NCBI GenBank assembly: GCA_001305055.1
Contig: BBZX01000002.1
Coordinates: 310,001 to 374,000 of the forward strand
Direction: 5' to 3'
Length of the DNA: 64,000 nucleotides
Origin: Clostridia bacterium UC5.1-1C12
GTDB lineage: Bacteria; Bacillota_I; Bacilli_A; Erysipelotrichales; Erysipelotrichaceae
The translations under genes and the position numbers were made by a program. The notes under the pieces are model-generated. The model did not search any database. It had not been told where the DNA came from and worked only from the letters and a program-made list of their open reading frames with translations. Positions within the stretch are counted from its first letter, which is position 1, and each line of letters begins with the position of its first letter. Below are positions 29,798 through 39,027 of this stretch, one piece after another.

Positions 29798-29905
29798 ATG
29801 AAAGATAAATGGCTTGAGCTGAGTCTGTTTGCATTGATTTTAGTGATTCTTGCAGTGATACTGAATTTTAGACAGATCGTGCAATATCTGATGCTAATAC
29901 TATAA
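29798..29905 (+). CDS. Small single-helix membrane protein (35 aa)
   Basis: A 35-residue ORF starting MKDKWLELSLFALILV, with one hydrophobic helix covering most of the protein. AAGAGG sits 6-7 bases before the ATG, and the TAA stop is at 29903-29905. It precedes the PHP phosphatase gene by 46 bases. I do not recognise a family. The ribosome binding site and helix support it, but shortness leaves doubt. Confidence 0.4.
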   Translation: MKDKWLELSLFALILVILAVILNFRQIVQYLMLIL

Positions 29906-29951
29906 ATTGTTCGTTAATCAGTGTATAATAAAGGGGATTGGCAGGTGGAAT

Positions 29952-30736
29952 ATGAAAAGTAAACAGGATTTAATATGCATACCCACACCAAACGCTGCGG
30001 ACATGCCTATGGTGATGATGAACAATATGTTCTGGCCGCTATTGATGCGGGTTTTAAGCAGCTTGGTTTTAGTGAACATATTGGTTATACATGGTTTGAT
30101 ATACCGACAGACCGCATGCTTTATCGGGATACCAATGATTATCTGACTTCAATTTATCATCTGAAAGAAAGGTATCGTGACAAAATTGATATTAAAGTTG
30201 GTTTTGAAATCGAGTATTATGATAGTGAGGCTGATTTTCTTAAAGACATGCGTGAACGCTGTGATTATATGATTGTCGGTCAGCATTGCAAATATGTTGA
30301 TGGTTTTGGTTTTGATTATTTATGCCGGGATGAAGATATCAGAGATTATACTGATCTTGTCTGTAAGGCAATGCGCAGCGGTTTGGTCAGCTGTTTGGCG
30401 CATCCGGATTATTTCATGCTCGGCCGCCGCAGCTTTTCCAAGGCTTGTGAGGTAGCGGCGCATCAGATTGCCCGATGCGCGGCTGATTGTGATGTTTTGC
30501 TGGAAGTGAATCTGAAAGGAAGAAAGAGCGGCAAGAAGCCTTATGCACAAGGTGATGCTTACCCGTATCCTTATCGGCCTTTTTGGGAGATCATCGCCCA
30601 ATATCCGGTGCAGTGTGTCTATGGCTATGACGCTCATGTTCCCGTTGATCTGCTTGATGAACGTGCAATCAATGAATGTAATAAACTGATTGAGGGTCTG
30701 AATCTGACCTTTGCAGATGAATTTAAGATAAAATAG
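29952..30736 (+). CDS. PHP-family phosphatase (histidinol-phosphatase-like), frameshifted near start
   Basis: About 262 residues. ATG 29952 follows GGCAGGTGG; one T missing near 29968 restores MKSKQDFNMHTHTKRCGHA. The PHP metal-site motifs are HTHTKRCGHA, GFEIEYY, VGQHC, LAHPDYF and GYDAH, each contributing ligands for the trinuclear site. The length suits histidinol-phosphatase HisK/PHP phosphoesterases, but no other his genes are nearby, so the substrate is uncertain. It is followed after 10 bases by an unknown membrane protein gene. Confidence 0.82.
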
Positions 30737-30746
30737 GAGATGAATT

Positions 30747-31706
30747 ATGAAGCAGGATTTAAAAGATAAATATACACAAACTTATGGCTGCCGTTTTTAT
30801 TCATGGCAGAAGAAGAAATTCCATGCGGCCTTAGATGAGGATTTTAAGGCATTGGGAATGGAAGGCTCTGTGCTGATGAAGAAACGTTTCAGTGTTTTTC
30901 CGCGTTATGATTATGTGTATGGTAATTTGAAACAGGCGAAAAATATCTTGGTGATTCCCTATGATACACCGGAGCGCTGTCTCTGGTATAAGAATACATA
31001 TTATGTCAATAACGGAACAAAGAATCAGAATGCCGGTTTAGTACAGACGTTTGTACCAATCATTGTATTCTATCTGCTGTTTGTTGTCTTGCTGTATGTG
31101 CTGCCGCCTTATTTTCCAACGGCTGGGGCACAGGCTGCGATCAGTCTGATCAGTTTATTGCTGATGGCACTGATCCTAGTTGCGTTAACTAAGGGATTTC
31201 CTAATAAGAAGAATTATAACCGCAATACGAGCGGTATCCTGGCAGCCCTCGAAATCGCAGATGCAATTGGGGTTGACGGCCGCCGCAAGACAGCCTTTGT
31301 TTTTACGGACGCGAATAAGGGTGTCTTCTTTGGCGATATGATTTTAAAGGATGAATTATCTTTTATGAATCGTAATCCCAATGTGATTCAGCTAAATTGC
31401 GTTGGTGACGGTGAGGAGCTTTCAATTGGTTATACTCAGGGTAACCGCAAGTCAGCCAATGAATTAGTTAAATGCTGCAAAGGTGATGTGAAGCATGAAA
31501 TGTGTGAATTAAAAGAGGAAGAACGTCAGAATTCTTCTATGGCACATTATAAAAAAGGATTGTTGGTTACCAGCGGTACGATGAATGAAAAGGGTTATTT
31601 GGTAACAATGAAAACGGCTTCCGGGAAGGATTGCGTTCTGGATAACGCTTTGATTGATATGGTTGCTGAAATGTTGAAACGCTTTATCGCTGCGGATAAG
31701 AAATAA
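30747..31706 (+). CDS. Membrane protein, possibly M28-like
   Basis: 319 residues, with two membrane helices at about residues 95-115 and 125-145. The C-terminal region has NRNTSGILAALEIADAIG and KTAFVFTDANKGVFFGD, which resemble the N-x-S-G and glutamate-loop regions of M28 aminopeptidase folds, but the metal ligands are not clearly present. It may be a degenerate member or a different fold. No signal peptide. RBS AGGAGA, 10 bases behind the PHP gene and 35 before cardiolipin synthase, so probably one transcript. Function unknown. Confidence 0.5.
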   Translation: MKQDLKDKYTQTYGCRFYSWQKKKFHAALDEDFKALGMEGSVLMKKRFSVFPRYDYVYGNLKQAKNILVIPYDTPERCLWYKNTYYVNNGTKNQNAGLVQTFVPIIVFYLLFVVLLYVLPPYFPTAGAQAAISLISLLLMALILVALTKGFPNKKNYNRNTSGILAALEIADAIGVDGRRKTAFVFTDANKGVFFGDMILKDELSFMNRNPNVIQLNCVGDGEELSIGYTQGNRKSANELVKCCKGDVKHEMCELKEEERQNSSMAHYKKGLLVTSGTMNEKGYLVTMKTASGKDCVLDNALIDMVAEMLKRFIAADKK

Positions 31707-31741
31707 GCTTTATTAGTGAGTCAAGGGCGGGAGGTGAACTT

Positions 31742-33259
31742 ATGAATTTGAAGAAGCTGGTGAGCGTGCTGACTTCTAAGACGGCTTTTGTGGCTTACCT
31801 GATTCTGCTTCAGCTGTTGTTTTTGCTGAGTGTGGTTTCGATACTGAGCGCCTATTCCAGATTTATTAATCAGATTTTAAATCTGCTGAGTATTGTCATG
31901 GTCATCTATATCATGAATAAGGATGAAAATCCTTCTTATAAGCTGGCTTGGATCGTTGTCATTATGCTGGTGCCGATTTTCGGCGGACTGCTTTATCTGT
32001 TGTTCGGCGGTCAAAAGGTGCCGAAGGCTTTAATGCGCCGCGATCATGAATCACAGCTAAATGTTCATAGGATCATTTCACAGGATAAGCTGATCATGCA
32101 GGAAATCCGCGATCAGGATGAAAATGCTTATAAGCAGGCTAATTATTTGTGGAAAAATGCTGATTTCCCCGTTTATAAACGAACGCAGACAACTTTTCTG
32201 CCAAGCGGTGAGGTAAAGTTTGAACGGTTAGTTGAAGAATTGAAAAAAGCGAAGAAATTTATCTTCCTTGAATATTTCATTATTGAAGAAGGGATCATGT
32301 GGAATACCATTCTTGATGTTTTGGTGGAAAAAGTGAAGCAGGGCGTTGATGTCAGACTGATGTATGACGATGCCGGCTGTATCCCTAAGCTAGATCCTGA
32401 TTATTATAAGAAGATTCAGGCATTGGGCATAAAGTGTAAAGTATTTAATCCGATTCAGGCAAAGCTGGCGATACAAATGAATAATCGGGATCACCGTAAG
32501 ATCGTGGTGATTGACGGTTTGGTTGGCGTAACCGGCGGTATTAACCTGGCCGATGAATATATGAATGCGAAAACTGTTTATGGTCATTGGAAAGATTGTT
32601 CAATTATGATCCGCGGTGAAGCGGTATGGAATTTTACCTTGATGTTTCTGCAATTTTGGAATTATGATGAAAAGGTTTGTGATGACTATCTGCTGTATAA
32701 AGCAGAGGCTCATGCCTTTGATGATCTGAGTGATGATGGGTATGTACAGCCTTTCTCTGATTCACCGACGGATGATGAGCATGTGGGTGAAAATATTCAT
32801 ATTTCACTTGTAAACGCCGCAAATCGTTATATATTTATTCAGACGCCTTATTTGGTATTGGATAATGAAATGAAAACATCGCTGGAGCTGGCGGCTAAAT
32901 GCGGTGTTGATGTGCGCATCATGGTACCGCATATTCCGGATAAAAAGTTCGTGTTTGAGGTAACGCGGGCCAATTATCGCTCACTGCTTAAAAACGGTGT
33001 GAAGATTTATGAATATACACCGGGCTTTGTCCATGCGAAAACGATGGTTACTGATGATAAATTGGCAGTTATAGGTACGATTAATCTTGATTTCAGAAGT
33101 TATTATCTGCATTATGAGTGTGGTGTCTGGATGTATGAAAGCCGGGCAGTTATGGATCTGAAGGCGGATTACTTAAAAACATTGGAAAAATGTGAAGAAA
33201 TCACTTACGAAAAATATATGAAGTCAAATATATTGAGAAGGCTTATCGTTCCATTTTAA
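31742..33259 (+). CDS. cls: Cardiolipin synthase
   Basis: 505-residue phospholipase-D-family cardiolipin synthase. Two N-terminal membrane helices (about 15-70) are followed by two HKD catalytic motifs: HRKIVVIDG near residue 248 and HAKTMVTDDK near 430. It joins two phosphatidylglycerols into cardiolipin at the membrane. The length and the hydrophobic N-terminus match bacterial ClsA-type enzymes. RBS GGGAGG. A patatin-like phospholipase gene follows within 40 bases, so the pair may act in lipid turnover. Confidence 0.92.
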   Translation: MNLKKLVSVLTSKTAFVAYLILLQLLFLLSVVSILSAYSRFINQILNLLSIVMVIYIMNKDENPSYKLAWIVVIMLVPIFGGLLYLLFGGQKVPKALMRRDHESQLNVHRIISQDKLIMQEIRDQDENAYKQANYLWKNADFPVYKRTQTTFLPSGEVKFERLVEELKKAKKFIFLEYFIIEEGIMWNTILDVLVEKVKQGVDVRLMYDDAGCIPKLDPDYYKKIQALGIKCKVFNPIQAKLAIQMNNRDHRKIVVIDGLVGVTGGINLADEYMNAKTVYGHWKDCSIMIRGEAVWNFTLMFLQFWNYDEKVCDDYLLYKAEAHAFDDLSDDGYVQPFSDSPTDDEHVGENIHISLVNAANRYIFIQTPYLVLDNEMKTSLELAAKCGVDVRIMVPHIPDKKFVFEVTRANYRSLLKNGVKIYEYTPGFVHAKTMVTDDKLAVIGTINLDFRSYYLHYECGVWMYESRAVMDLKADYLKTLEKCEEITYEKYMKSNILRRLIVPF

Positions 33260-33295
33260 GTCTGTTCTCGCCATTGCTTTAAAGGAGATTGAAGA

Positions 33296-34148
33296 ATGAA
33301 AGAAAAAATAGGTTTAATCTGTGAAGGGGGAGGCACTAAAGCGCATATACGGCAGGTGTTCTGCAGTGCTTCTTAGATAACGATATTGAATTCCCCTATA
33401 CGGTTGGTATTAGTGCCGGTGCGGTCTGTCTGATGCCTTATGTGTCTAAGCAGCGGGATCGTCTGCGGGTGACGGGAGTTGATTCCGCAAGCCGTAAGGA
33501 AGCTGTCGGTTTATCACCGATTCTTCATGAACATGCGGTATTCGGTATTTATTCTACCTACAATTATATTGAGGAAATGACACCGCTGGATCATGAGGCT
33601 TATCAAAAAACGCTGTCCAGATGGATGTTGGCTTATATAATCTGGATACTGGTGAGGTTGAATACTTTGATAAATCTTATCATGAACAGGATGATATTTT
33701 GATTAAAGCAGCCTGTGCTTTGCTGTTGCTGACGAAACCGGTGGCATTCAATCATGGCACTTATATGGATGGCGGTTTGGTCGATATGATTCCCATCGAG
33801 CAATCTATTCGTCAGGGCTGTACCAAGCATGTATTCATTTCAACCAAAGAAGAAAATTATGTCCGTAAACCGGCGGCTAAGTATCAGCTGATGCTGGCAT
33901 CGCTGTTTTATGGTAAGTATAAGCATGTGCGCAAGGATCTTGAGCTTCGCCATGTTCATTATAATGAACAGTGGGAGAAGGTAAAGCAGCTTGAAAAGGA
34001 AGGCAAGGCGATAACGCTTCGGCCATCAAGAGACATGGGAGTTACCCGTTATACTCAGGATAAGGAATTGCTGGGGGCTTGGTTTGACCTTGGTTATCAG
34101 GATACCTTGGATCGCATGGATATGATTCTTGATTTTATAAACAGTTAA
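33296..34148 (+). CDS. Patatin-like phospholipase, two frameshifts
   Basis: About 285 residues. Start ATG 33296 with AAAGGAGA. The N-terminal oxyanion motif GLICEGGGTKA is followed by one missing G (near 33347); restored, AAYTAGVLQCFLDND. The nucleophile elbow is GISAGA and the dyad Asp is DGGLVD. A second break near 33617 splits LSR from DVGLYNLDTGEVEYFD. Both corrections recover continuous family sequence. It would hydrolyse acyl esters of membrane lipids. Cytoplasmic, no signal. It is the last gene of its transcript, with a terminator overlapping the stop. Confidence 0.82.
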
Positions 34149-34169
34149 AACGACGATTGTCGTTTTTTT
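34148..34169 (+). terminator. Terminator after the patatin gene
   Basis: AAACGAC, a GATT loop, GTCGTTT and a T run. It starts at the last base of the stop codon. Confidence 0.75.
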
Positions 34170-34176
34170 CTGTCAA

Positions 34177-34206
34177 ATAAAAAAGAGAATCACGCTGATT
34201 CTCTTT
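34177..34206 (-). terminator. Terminator of the MarR-FMN-flavodoxin operon
   Basis: On the minus strand AAAGAGAATCA and TGATTCTCTTT form a perfect 11-bp stem with a 3-nt loop, followed by TTT. The flavodoxin stop lies inside the stem. Confidence 0.8.
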
Positions 34207-34735
34207 GTATAGATAGTTTAAGATGTTCAATAAGCGGTGCCAATTGGGAAGGATCACTCCAATCATGGCTGCCATTGCCGGCTTCTGCCAGCGCCTTCAT
34301 CCAGGGCTCAAATTCAGCTGGATCTTTTTTGGTGAGTGATTTGCGCAAGGCTTTGCATAATGTGCGGTCAATAAATTTCATCTTCTGTTCATCATAAGCT
34401 CCCCGCGCATAAAACAGAGGAATGCCGCTCAATGTTTCTTGAAGATTCTGCGCTTTGAGTTTTGAAACAGCGGCTTCATCATAAGGACTGGCGCCAACTG
34501 CCAATACTGCCAATTTTTTAGCGGTTAAGGCGGGCATATGCTTTTTCAGCTTTTTAATTCCGGCAATACCGCCAGCATAGATGCCGCCGATCAGGACGAT
34601 GTATTCATAACCGTTAAAATTATAATCAAAAGCATCGAGGGTCTTCATATCGCTTTGCAGCGCCTCATTAAGCCATGCGGCATATTTAGCCGCTGAACCA
34701 TATTTGGATTTATATAAGATCAATGTTTTATTCAT
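34190..34735 (-). CDS. Flavodoxin-domain protein
   Basis: 181-residue flavodoxin-like protein of the HemG-like group. The FMN phosphate loop is YKSKYGSAAKYA at residues ~8-19, with further FMN-site segments IGGIYAGGI (~50-58) and VGASPYDE. It overlaps the FMN-binding-domain gene by 8 bases. Together with that gene and the MarR regulator it forms a small redox operon. It probably shuttles electrons or reduces a membrane quinone/porphyrin-like partner; the partner is not known. Confidence 0.8.
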   Translation of the reverse strand: MNKTLILYKSKYGSAAKYAAWLNEALQSDMKTLDAFDYNFNGYEYIVLIGGIYAGGIAGIKKLKKHMPALTAKKLAVLAVGASPYDEAAVSKLKAQNLQETLSGIPLFYARGAYDEQKMKFIDRTLCKALRKSLTKKDPAEFEPWMKALAEAGNGSHDWSDPSQLAPLIEHLKLSIQRESA

Positions 34736-35114
34736 AAGCTTCTCCTACTGCCGCCTCAACGGCTTTTAAAATACATTTACTGCTGACGGTTGCATTTGAT
34801 ACTGTCTCAATTTTAAGGCTTTGCTGTTCGATAATCATAGGGATAATCGCTTCAGCGGGTTTGCCGAGGCCATTTAGATGCTGTAAAAGTTCGATATCAA
34901 CGATTTGATTATCCTTGATGGATACTTTAACCTCTGCACTCACCGGTAAAATGGTATACTCACCAAGATAATTGCCGTCTTTTAATGAAGATAATGCCAA
35001 TTCTTTTACGCTTAAGCGATTGGCTTGATGCAGGGCGTTTGCACCGATTGCCAAGCTAATACTTATCAGCAGCAAAAGCGTGAAGATCAGCAAGCGTTTT
35101 TTATACTTCTTCAT
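34728..35114 (-). CDS. Membrane-anchored FMN-binding domain protein
   Basis: 128 residues: an N-terminal membrane helix (~8-26), then an extracytoplasmic FMN_bind domain as in RnfG/NqrC, with LKDGNYLGEY and SNATVSSKCIL. The Thr in NATVSS is at the position where FMN is covalently attached by ApbE in relatives. It overlaps both neighbours (14 bases with marR, 8 with the flavodoxin gene), so translation is coupled. Likely an extracytoplasmic electron carrier. Confidence 0.83.
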   Translation of the reverse strand: MKKYKKRLLIFTLLLLISISLAIGANALHQANRLSVKELALSSLKDGNYLGEYTILPVSAEVKVSIKDNQIVDIELLQHLNGLGKPAEAIIPMIIEQQSLKIETVSNATVSSKCILKAVEAAVGEAYE

Positions 35115-35592
35115 GATTCATTTCCATTTCAAAATGCTCAATGCCATCATACATTTTCATCATCAGCTTATACAGCTGTTCAATTTCCTGATCGTCATAT
35201 ACTGTGAATAATTCACTGAGCTTCTTTTCGTATTCAGAAAAAATTTCATTAAAAAATTGCTTCATTTTATCCGTGGGGGCAATACAGGCAGCGCGTCCGT
35301 CATTTGATTGCTGATTGATTTGTACATAGCCTTTCTTTTCAAGGACGCCGGCAAGCTTTTTGATATTCTGACGTGAACAGCCAAGCAGCTTACCCAATTG
35401 TGTAAAGGTTAACTCCTTGTCACTCTGTTTTACCATCGTCAAAAGCATGAACTGTTTTAAGGTTATCTCCGGGATACTGCTGTCAAACAATGTCTGCAGA
35501 CGGTTGCCGGCAATGAAAAGCGTACTGAAGATTGCTTTTTCTTGTTTCTCCTTTGAATCTGAGAAACGCTGGATCAGATCTGTAATTTCCAT
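35101..35592 (-). CDS. MarR-family regulator
   Basis: 163-residue winged-helix regulator. The HTH covers about residues 62-110 (FTQLGKLLGCSRQNIKKLAGVLEKKGYV), flanked by dimerisation helices. It heads the operon MarR-FMN_bind-flavodoxin. Two palindromic sites overlap its promoter, so it is probably autorepressing and responsive to a redox or toxic ligand. The start at 35592 follows TTGGAGGAA. Confidence 0.88.
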   Translation of the reverse strand: MEITDLIQRFSDSKEKQEKAIFSTLFIAGNRLQTLFDSSIPEITLKQFMLLTMVKQSDKELTFTQLGKLLGCSRQNIKKLAGVLEKKGYVQINQQSNDGRAACIAPTDKMKQFFNEIFSEYEKKLSELFTVYDDQEIEQLYKLMMKMYDGIEHFEMEMNHEEV

Positions 35593-35609
35593 TTGGTTCC
35601 TCCAATATT

Positions 35610-35659
35610 GGTAACTAATTACCTAAAGTTATTATAGCAACTAGTTACGTATATGTCAA
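35610..35659 (-). promoter_or_regulatory. marR promoter with two palindromic operators
   Basis: On the minus strand TTGACA (35659-35654), 17 bp, TATAAT (35636-35631). One palindrome, GTAACTAGTTGC (35648-35637), fills the spacer. A second, GGTAATTAGTTACC (35623-35610), lies just downstream of the -10. Centres are 26 bp apart. Binding there would block RNA polymerase. Confidence 0.72.
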
Positions 35660-35663
35660 CCAA

Positions 35664-35686
35664 ATAAAAAAGCAGCCTGAGCTGCT
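35664..35686 (-). terminator. Terminator after the small membrane protein gene
   Basis: On the minus strand AGCAGC, a TCAG loop, GCTGCT and a T run. Confidence 0.75.
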
Positions 35687-35858
35687 AGAAATTAAATATG
35701 GTAAACACTGCTGTCAGCATACCCTGATCCACCGCATACAAATACAGGAGATATAAGGCAAAAAGACAAAGGCCGAAGAGAACGAGCTTAAAGATTTTTT
35801 TAATCAGCCCGAAGACAATAAACAGGACTAATAATATCAGAATAATCGATGAATCCAT
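35685..35858 (-). CDS. Small two-helix membrane protein (57 aa)
   Basis: 57 residues beginning MDSSIILILLVLFIVFGL, with two closely spaced hydrophobic helices (~3-18 and ~24-45). AGGAG precedes the ATG by 9 bases. It lies 12 bases downstream of uppP on the same strand and upstream of a terminator, so it is probably in the uppP transcript. Family not recognised. Confidence 0.55.
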   Translation of the reverse strand: MDSSIILILLVLFIVFGLIKKIFKLVLFGLCLFALYLLYLYAVDQGMLTAVFTIFNF

Positions 35859-35870
35859 AAAATTTCACTC

Positions 35871-36690
35871 CTAACGAACAAAGGCAAAGTATAAAAGGAC
35901 AAGCACACCAAGGACGATGCGGTAATAACCAAAAATCTTGAAATCATGTTTGCGGATATATTTCATTAATGCGCGGATCGCGGCAACAGATACCAAAAAG
36001 GCAGTAACCATACCGACTAAAAGAACCAGCACCTGCGCAAAGGTGAAAGAACCGCTGTACTTAACAATATCGAGCAATGAAGCACCAAACATTACCGGGA
36101 TCGCGACGAAGAAGGTAAACTCACTGGCAACGGTTCGTGATAAACCAAGCATGATGCCGCCTAAGATTGTCGCCCCGGAGCGTGAAGTACCGGGAATCAA
36201 TGCCAATACCTGAAAGACACCGATCAGCAGTGCTTCTTTGTAAGTAATCGCATTTAATGAATTGGTAACGGATACTTCTTTTGGTTTTCAATCAGAATGA
36301 AGCCGATACCGTAGACAATTAAAGTAATTGCCACGACAGTTGAATTAAAAACAGCTCCTTGATCGTATCATTAAATAAAACACCAATAATACCAGCTGGC
36401 ACACATGCTACCAGAACCTTAGACCATAGCTCAAAGGTATTGGCTTTTTCCGTTGCTGACTTTCTTCGGGAGAAGGGATTCAGCTTATGGAAATACAGTA
36501 ATACTACGGCAAGTATTGAGCCGAACTGAACGACAACGAGAAACAGATCGACAAACTCAGCAGGAAACTGCATTTTAATAAATTCATCAACCAGAATCAT
36601 ATGGCCGGTGCTGCTGATTGGCAGCCATTCAGTGATACCCTGAACGATGCCAAGCAAAATCGCTTTTAATATTTCAAGAGTAAGATTCAT
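35871..36690 (-). CDS. uppP: Undecaprenyl-diphosphatase (BacA type), two frameshifts
   Basis: A ~274-residue membrane enzyme that dephosphorylates undecaprenyl diphosphate in cell-wall lipid recycling and confers bacitracin tolerance. Signature motifs are [17 protein letters not shown] (N-terminal) and [13 protein letters not shown] (C-terminal), with about eight helices. One T is missing near 36345 (restoring [17 protein letters not shown]) and one A near 36285 (restoring [15 protein letters not shown]). Both lie in homopolymers. The rest is intact, so the gene is probably functional. Confidence 0.88.
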
Positions 36691-36916
36691 AATTTCCTCC
36701 AGACTTTCCTATTATATGAAAAGAATACTCATTTATTGTACCTTGACTGGCGCTATACTTCAAGATTTTTTCGCAAACCCATTCGGTTTATAGACTGTTA
36801 CTGGTTAAATGCAGCTAGTTCATTTAAGTTTACATTTAATCAAAAAGAGGATATTATAAGGCGGCAAAGGGCATTGGTGACAGCCTAGATAATCTTGCGT
36901 AAGATTTGACGGAATT

Positions 36917-36981
36917 TTCCATAATTGTTCACCTAATCTTCACATTGATTTCATATAAATGTCACGAATGCTTCCTATACT
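36917..36981 (+). promoter_or_regulatory. htrA promoter with 11-bp phased TTCA repeats
   Basis: TTCC 36917, TTCA 36928, TTCA 36939, TTCA 36950, GTCA 36961 and TTCC 36972 occur exactly every 11 bp, on one face of the helix, ending next to the -10 TATACT (36976-36981). There is no good -35. This is the layout of an activator-dependent promoter bound by an OmpR-type response regulator, as for CssR or CiaR control of htrA in other Gram-positives. Confidence 0.65.
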
Positions 36982-37008
36982 AGAAGTATAAACAAGGAGG
37001 TTGAGTTT

Positions 37009-38184
37009 ATGAGTAATGAAGAAAGAAATCCTGAAATACTGGAAGCAGAGGTTAATGAAACACAGGTTGAACAGCCTGAGAAGAAGCACTTCTTCCGTTC
37101 GAATAAAAAAATCATCGCATTGTGTCTGGCAGGCTGTTTATTATCCAGCGGATTAGGTTTTGCCGGCGGCTATCTGGCGGTCAGTTTAACAAGCTCAAAC
37201 AATGACAGCAATAAATCAGTTCTGTATCAGTCAGTGATACAAACTAAGGCGGATGGCAGTGAGGCAACCAATATGTCGATTCCTGATATCGCGGCAACGG
37301 TTAAGGAAAGTGTGGTTGAGATCGTTACATCTACGGTGAAGACCAGTACCTTCCTGCAGCAATATGTTGCCAGCGGTGCCGGTTCGGGAGTGATTATTTC
37401 ATCTGACGGTACGATCATAACGAATAATCATGTGATTGAAGGCGCTACATCGATTACAGTACGTTTAAGTGACGGCACAGAGTATGAGGCGGAAGTGATT
37501 GGCAGTGATTCACAGACCGATGTCGCGGTAATTAAAATCAATGCATCTAATTTAAAACCGGCAGTCTTTGGTGATTCAAGCGATTTGGTGGTCGGTCAAA
37601 GTGTGGTCGCGGTTGGTAATCCATTAGGTGAATTAGGCGGCTCAGTTACCGAAGGTATTATCAGCGCGCTTGATCGTTCAATTACAATCAGCGGTCAGAC
37701 TATGACACTGCTGCAGACTACGGCGGCTATCAATCCAGGTAATTCCGGCGGCGGTTTATTTAATACGAATGGTGAACTGATTGGTATTGTCAATGCTAAA
37801 TCAAGCGGCAGTGATGTCGAAGGTATCGGTTTTGCGATTCCGGTTAATATTGCCAAGGAAGTTGCGGAGCAGCTGATTTCAAACGGGAAGGTAGAAGGCC
37901 GTCTGACATTGGGAATCAGTTATGTGGAAATCAGCAATGTGCAGACAGCGATGAGCTATGGTGTAAATACACTTGGCTTATTAGTTGCGGAAGTAAGCGA
38001 AGGCTCTAATGCTGAACGTGCAGGCTTCATGAAAGGCGATTTGATTATTGCGGCCGATGAGGAACAAATCTCTGCATCAGCGGAATTAAAGGCTAAGCTG
38101 CAAAGCCATGTGCCGGGTGATACGATGACCTTCAAGGTCATTCGTGACAAGCATTACATTGATCTAAGTGTTGTTCTTGAATAA
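37009..38184 (+). CDS. htrA: HtrA/DegP-type serine protease
   Basis: 391-residue membrane-anchored envelope protease. A cytosolic N-terminus (1-32) and one membrane helix (~34-60) lead to a trypsin-like domain with the catalytic triad His141 (TNNHVIEG), Asp171 (SQTDVAVI) and Ser246 (NPGNSGGGL). A PDZ domain follows at ~290-385 (GLLVAEVSEGSNAERAGFMKGD in outline). It degrades misfolded secreted proteins. RBS AAGGAGG. Single-gene transcript with its own terminator and a probable stress-responsive promoter. Confidence 0.95.
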   Translation: MSNEERNPEILEAEVNETQVEQPEKKHFFRSNKKIIALCLAGCLLSSGLGFAGGYLAVSLTSSNNDSNKSVLYQSVIQTKADGSEATNMSIPDIAATVKESVVEIVTSTVKTSTFLQQYVASGAGSGVIISSDGTIITNNHVIEGATSITVRLSDGTEYEAEVIGSDSQTDVAVIKINASNLKPAVFGDSSDLVVGQSVVAVGNPLGELGGSVTEGIISALDRSITISGQTMTLLQTTAAINPGNSGGGLFNTNGELIGIVNAKSSGSDVEGIGFAIPVNIAKEVAEQLISNGKVEGRLTLGISYVEISNVQTAMSYGVNTLGLLVAEVSEGSNAERAGFMKGDLIIAADEEQISASAELKAKLQSHVPGDTMTFKVIRDKHYIDLSVVLE

Positions 38185-38208
38185 TTAATAATCATAAAGA
38201 GTAAAATA

Positions 38209-38235
38209 AAAACGGCGGAGCAAGCGCCGTTTTTA
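38209..38235 (+). terminator. htrA terminator
   Basis: AACGGCG and CGCCGTT with a 7-nt loop, followed by TTTT. Confidence 0.85.
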
Positions 38236-38447
38236 TATGCGATTTTTCTGTGTTTGAAGTGAAAGGGATTTAAACACTTCATGTTTAACAGAAGTTAAAG
38301 GCAACATATTCTGAGTATCGCAATACAGAAGTATGTCTTCATCAGCCTTTATGCTTCCATTTTATCGAAAGCACTTACAAAATTCAAGTTTAAAATGTTA
38401 AATTCTCATTGAAAAGATTTAAAATGCACAAATGTTCATCATAAGTC

Positions 38448-38456
38448 TGTTATAAT
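38448..38456 (+). promoter_or_regulatory. Extended -10 promoter of the 38498 gene
   Basis: TGTTATAAT: a TGn extension before a perfect TATAAT. No clear -35. AAAGGAG precedes the gene start. Confidence 0.5.
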
Positions 38457-38497
38457 ATCAGTATCGATGAGAGTAATTTCAAAAGGAGTGAATTTTT

Positions 38498-38962
38498 ATG
38501 GTTATAGTTATACTTTGTGTCGCTTTGGGTGTATTCCTTGCCTATAAACGTATTAAACAGTTTCTGATGACCCGCACGGCCGTTCAGGAAGCGATTAAGG
38601 GCGGCCAAAAGCTTCAGCTGCTGCGTTTAAGTACCGGCAATGTCATCCTGTTTCTGATTACCGCCGGCTTAGCGGGGGCTGCCTTATATCGTTATATTGC
38701 TGATCCGGTAACGACAGCGGTCTGTGCATTGCTGATTCTGTTAAGTATCGGTGAAATCTTTGGCGCTATCACGGTTAAAGACTTCTATTATGATGAACAT
38801 GGCTTTTTCTACTGCAATAAATATTTTAAATATAGTGAAGTTAAGAAGATGACGGCACAGAAGGGAATCGTCATGATGTATGGGGTAGAAACAACGACGA
38901 ATGATTTATTTTCGGTCAGCAAGCAGGCTTATGAGATCATTGCAAAACATAGTAAAAAGTAA
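38498..38962 (+). CDS. Two- to three-helix membrane protein of unknown function
   Basis: 154 residues: an N-terminal helix (1-15), two further helices (~50-90), then a C-terminal soluble region with KDFYYDEHGFFYCNKYFKYSEV that looks like a small beta-rich PH-like domain of the DUF5673 kind. Monocistronic. The family assignment is uncertain. Confidence 0.55.
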   Translation: MVIVILCVALGVFLAYKRIKQFLMTRTAVQEAIKGGQKLQLLRLSTGNVILFLITAGLAGAALYRYIADPVTTAVCALLILLSIGEIFGAITVKDFYYDEHGFFYCNKYFKYSEVKKMTAQKGIVMMYGVETTTNDLFSVSKQAYEIIAKHSKK

Positions 38963-39027
38963 CTTTTATGAACGGTTATTAATTTATATGAATTTTTAAA
39001 ACTTTAGAAATGCACATTCGTGCAAGT

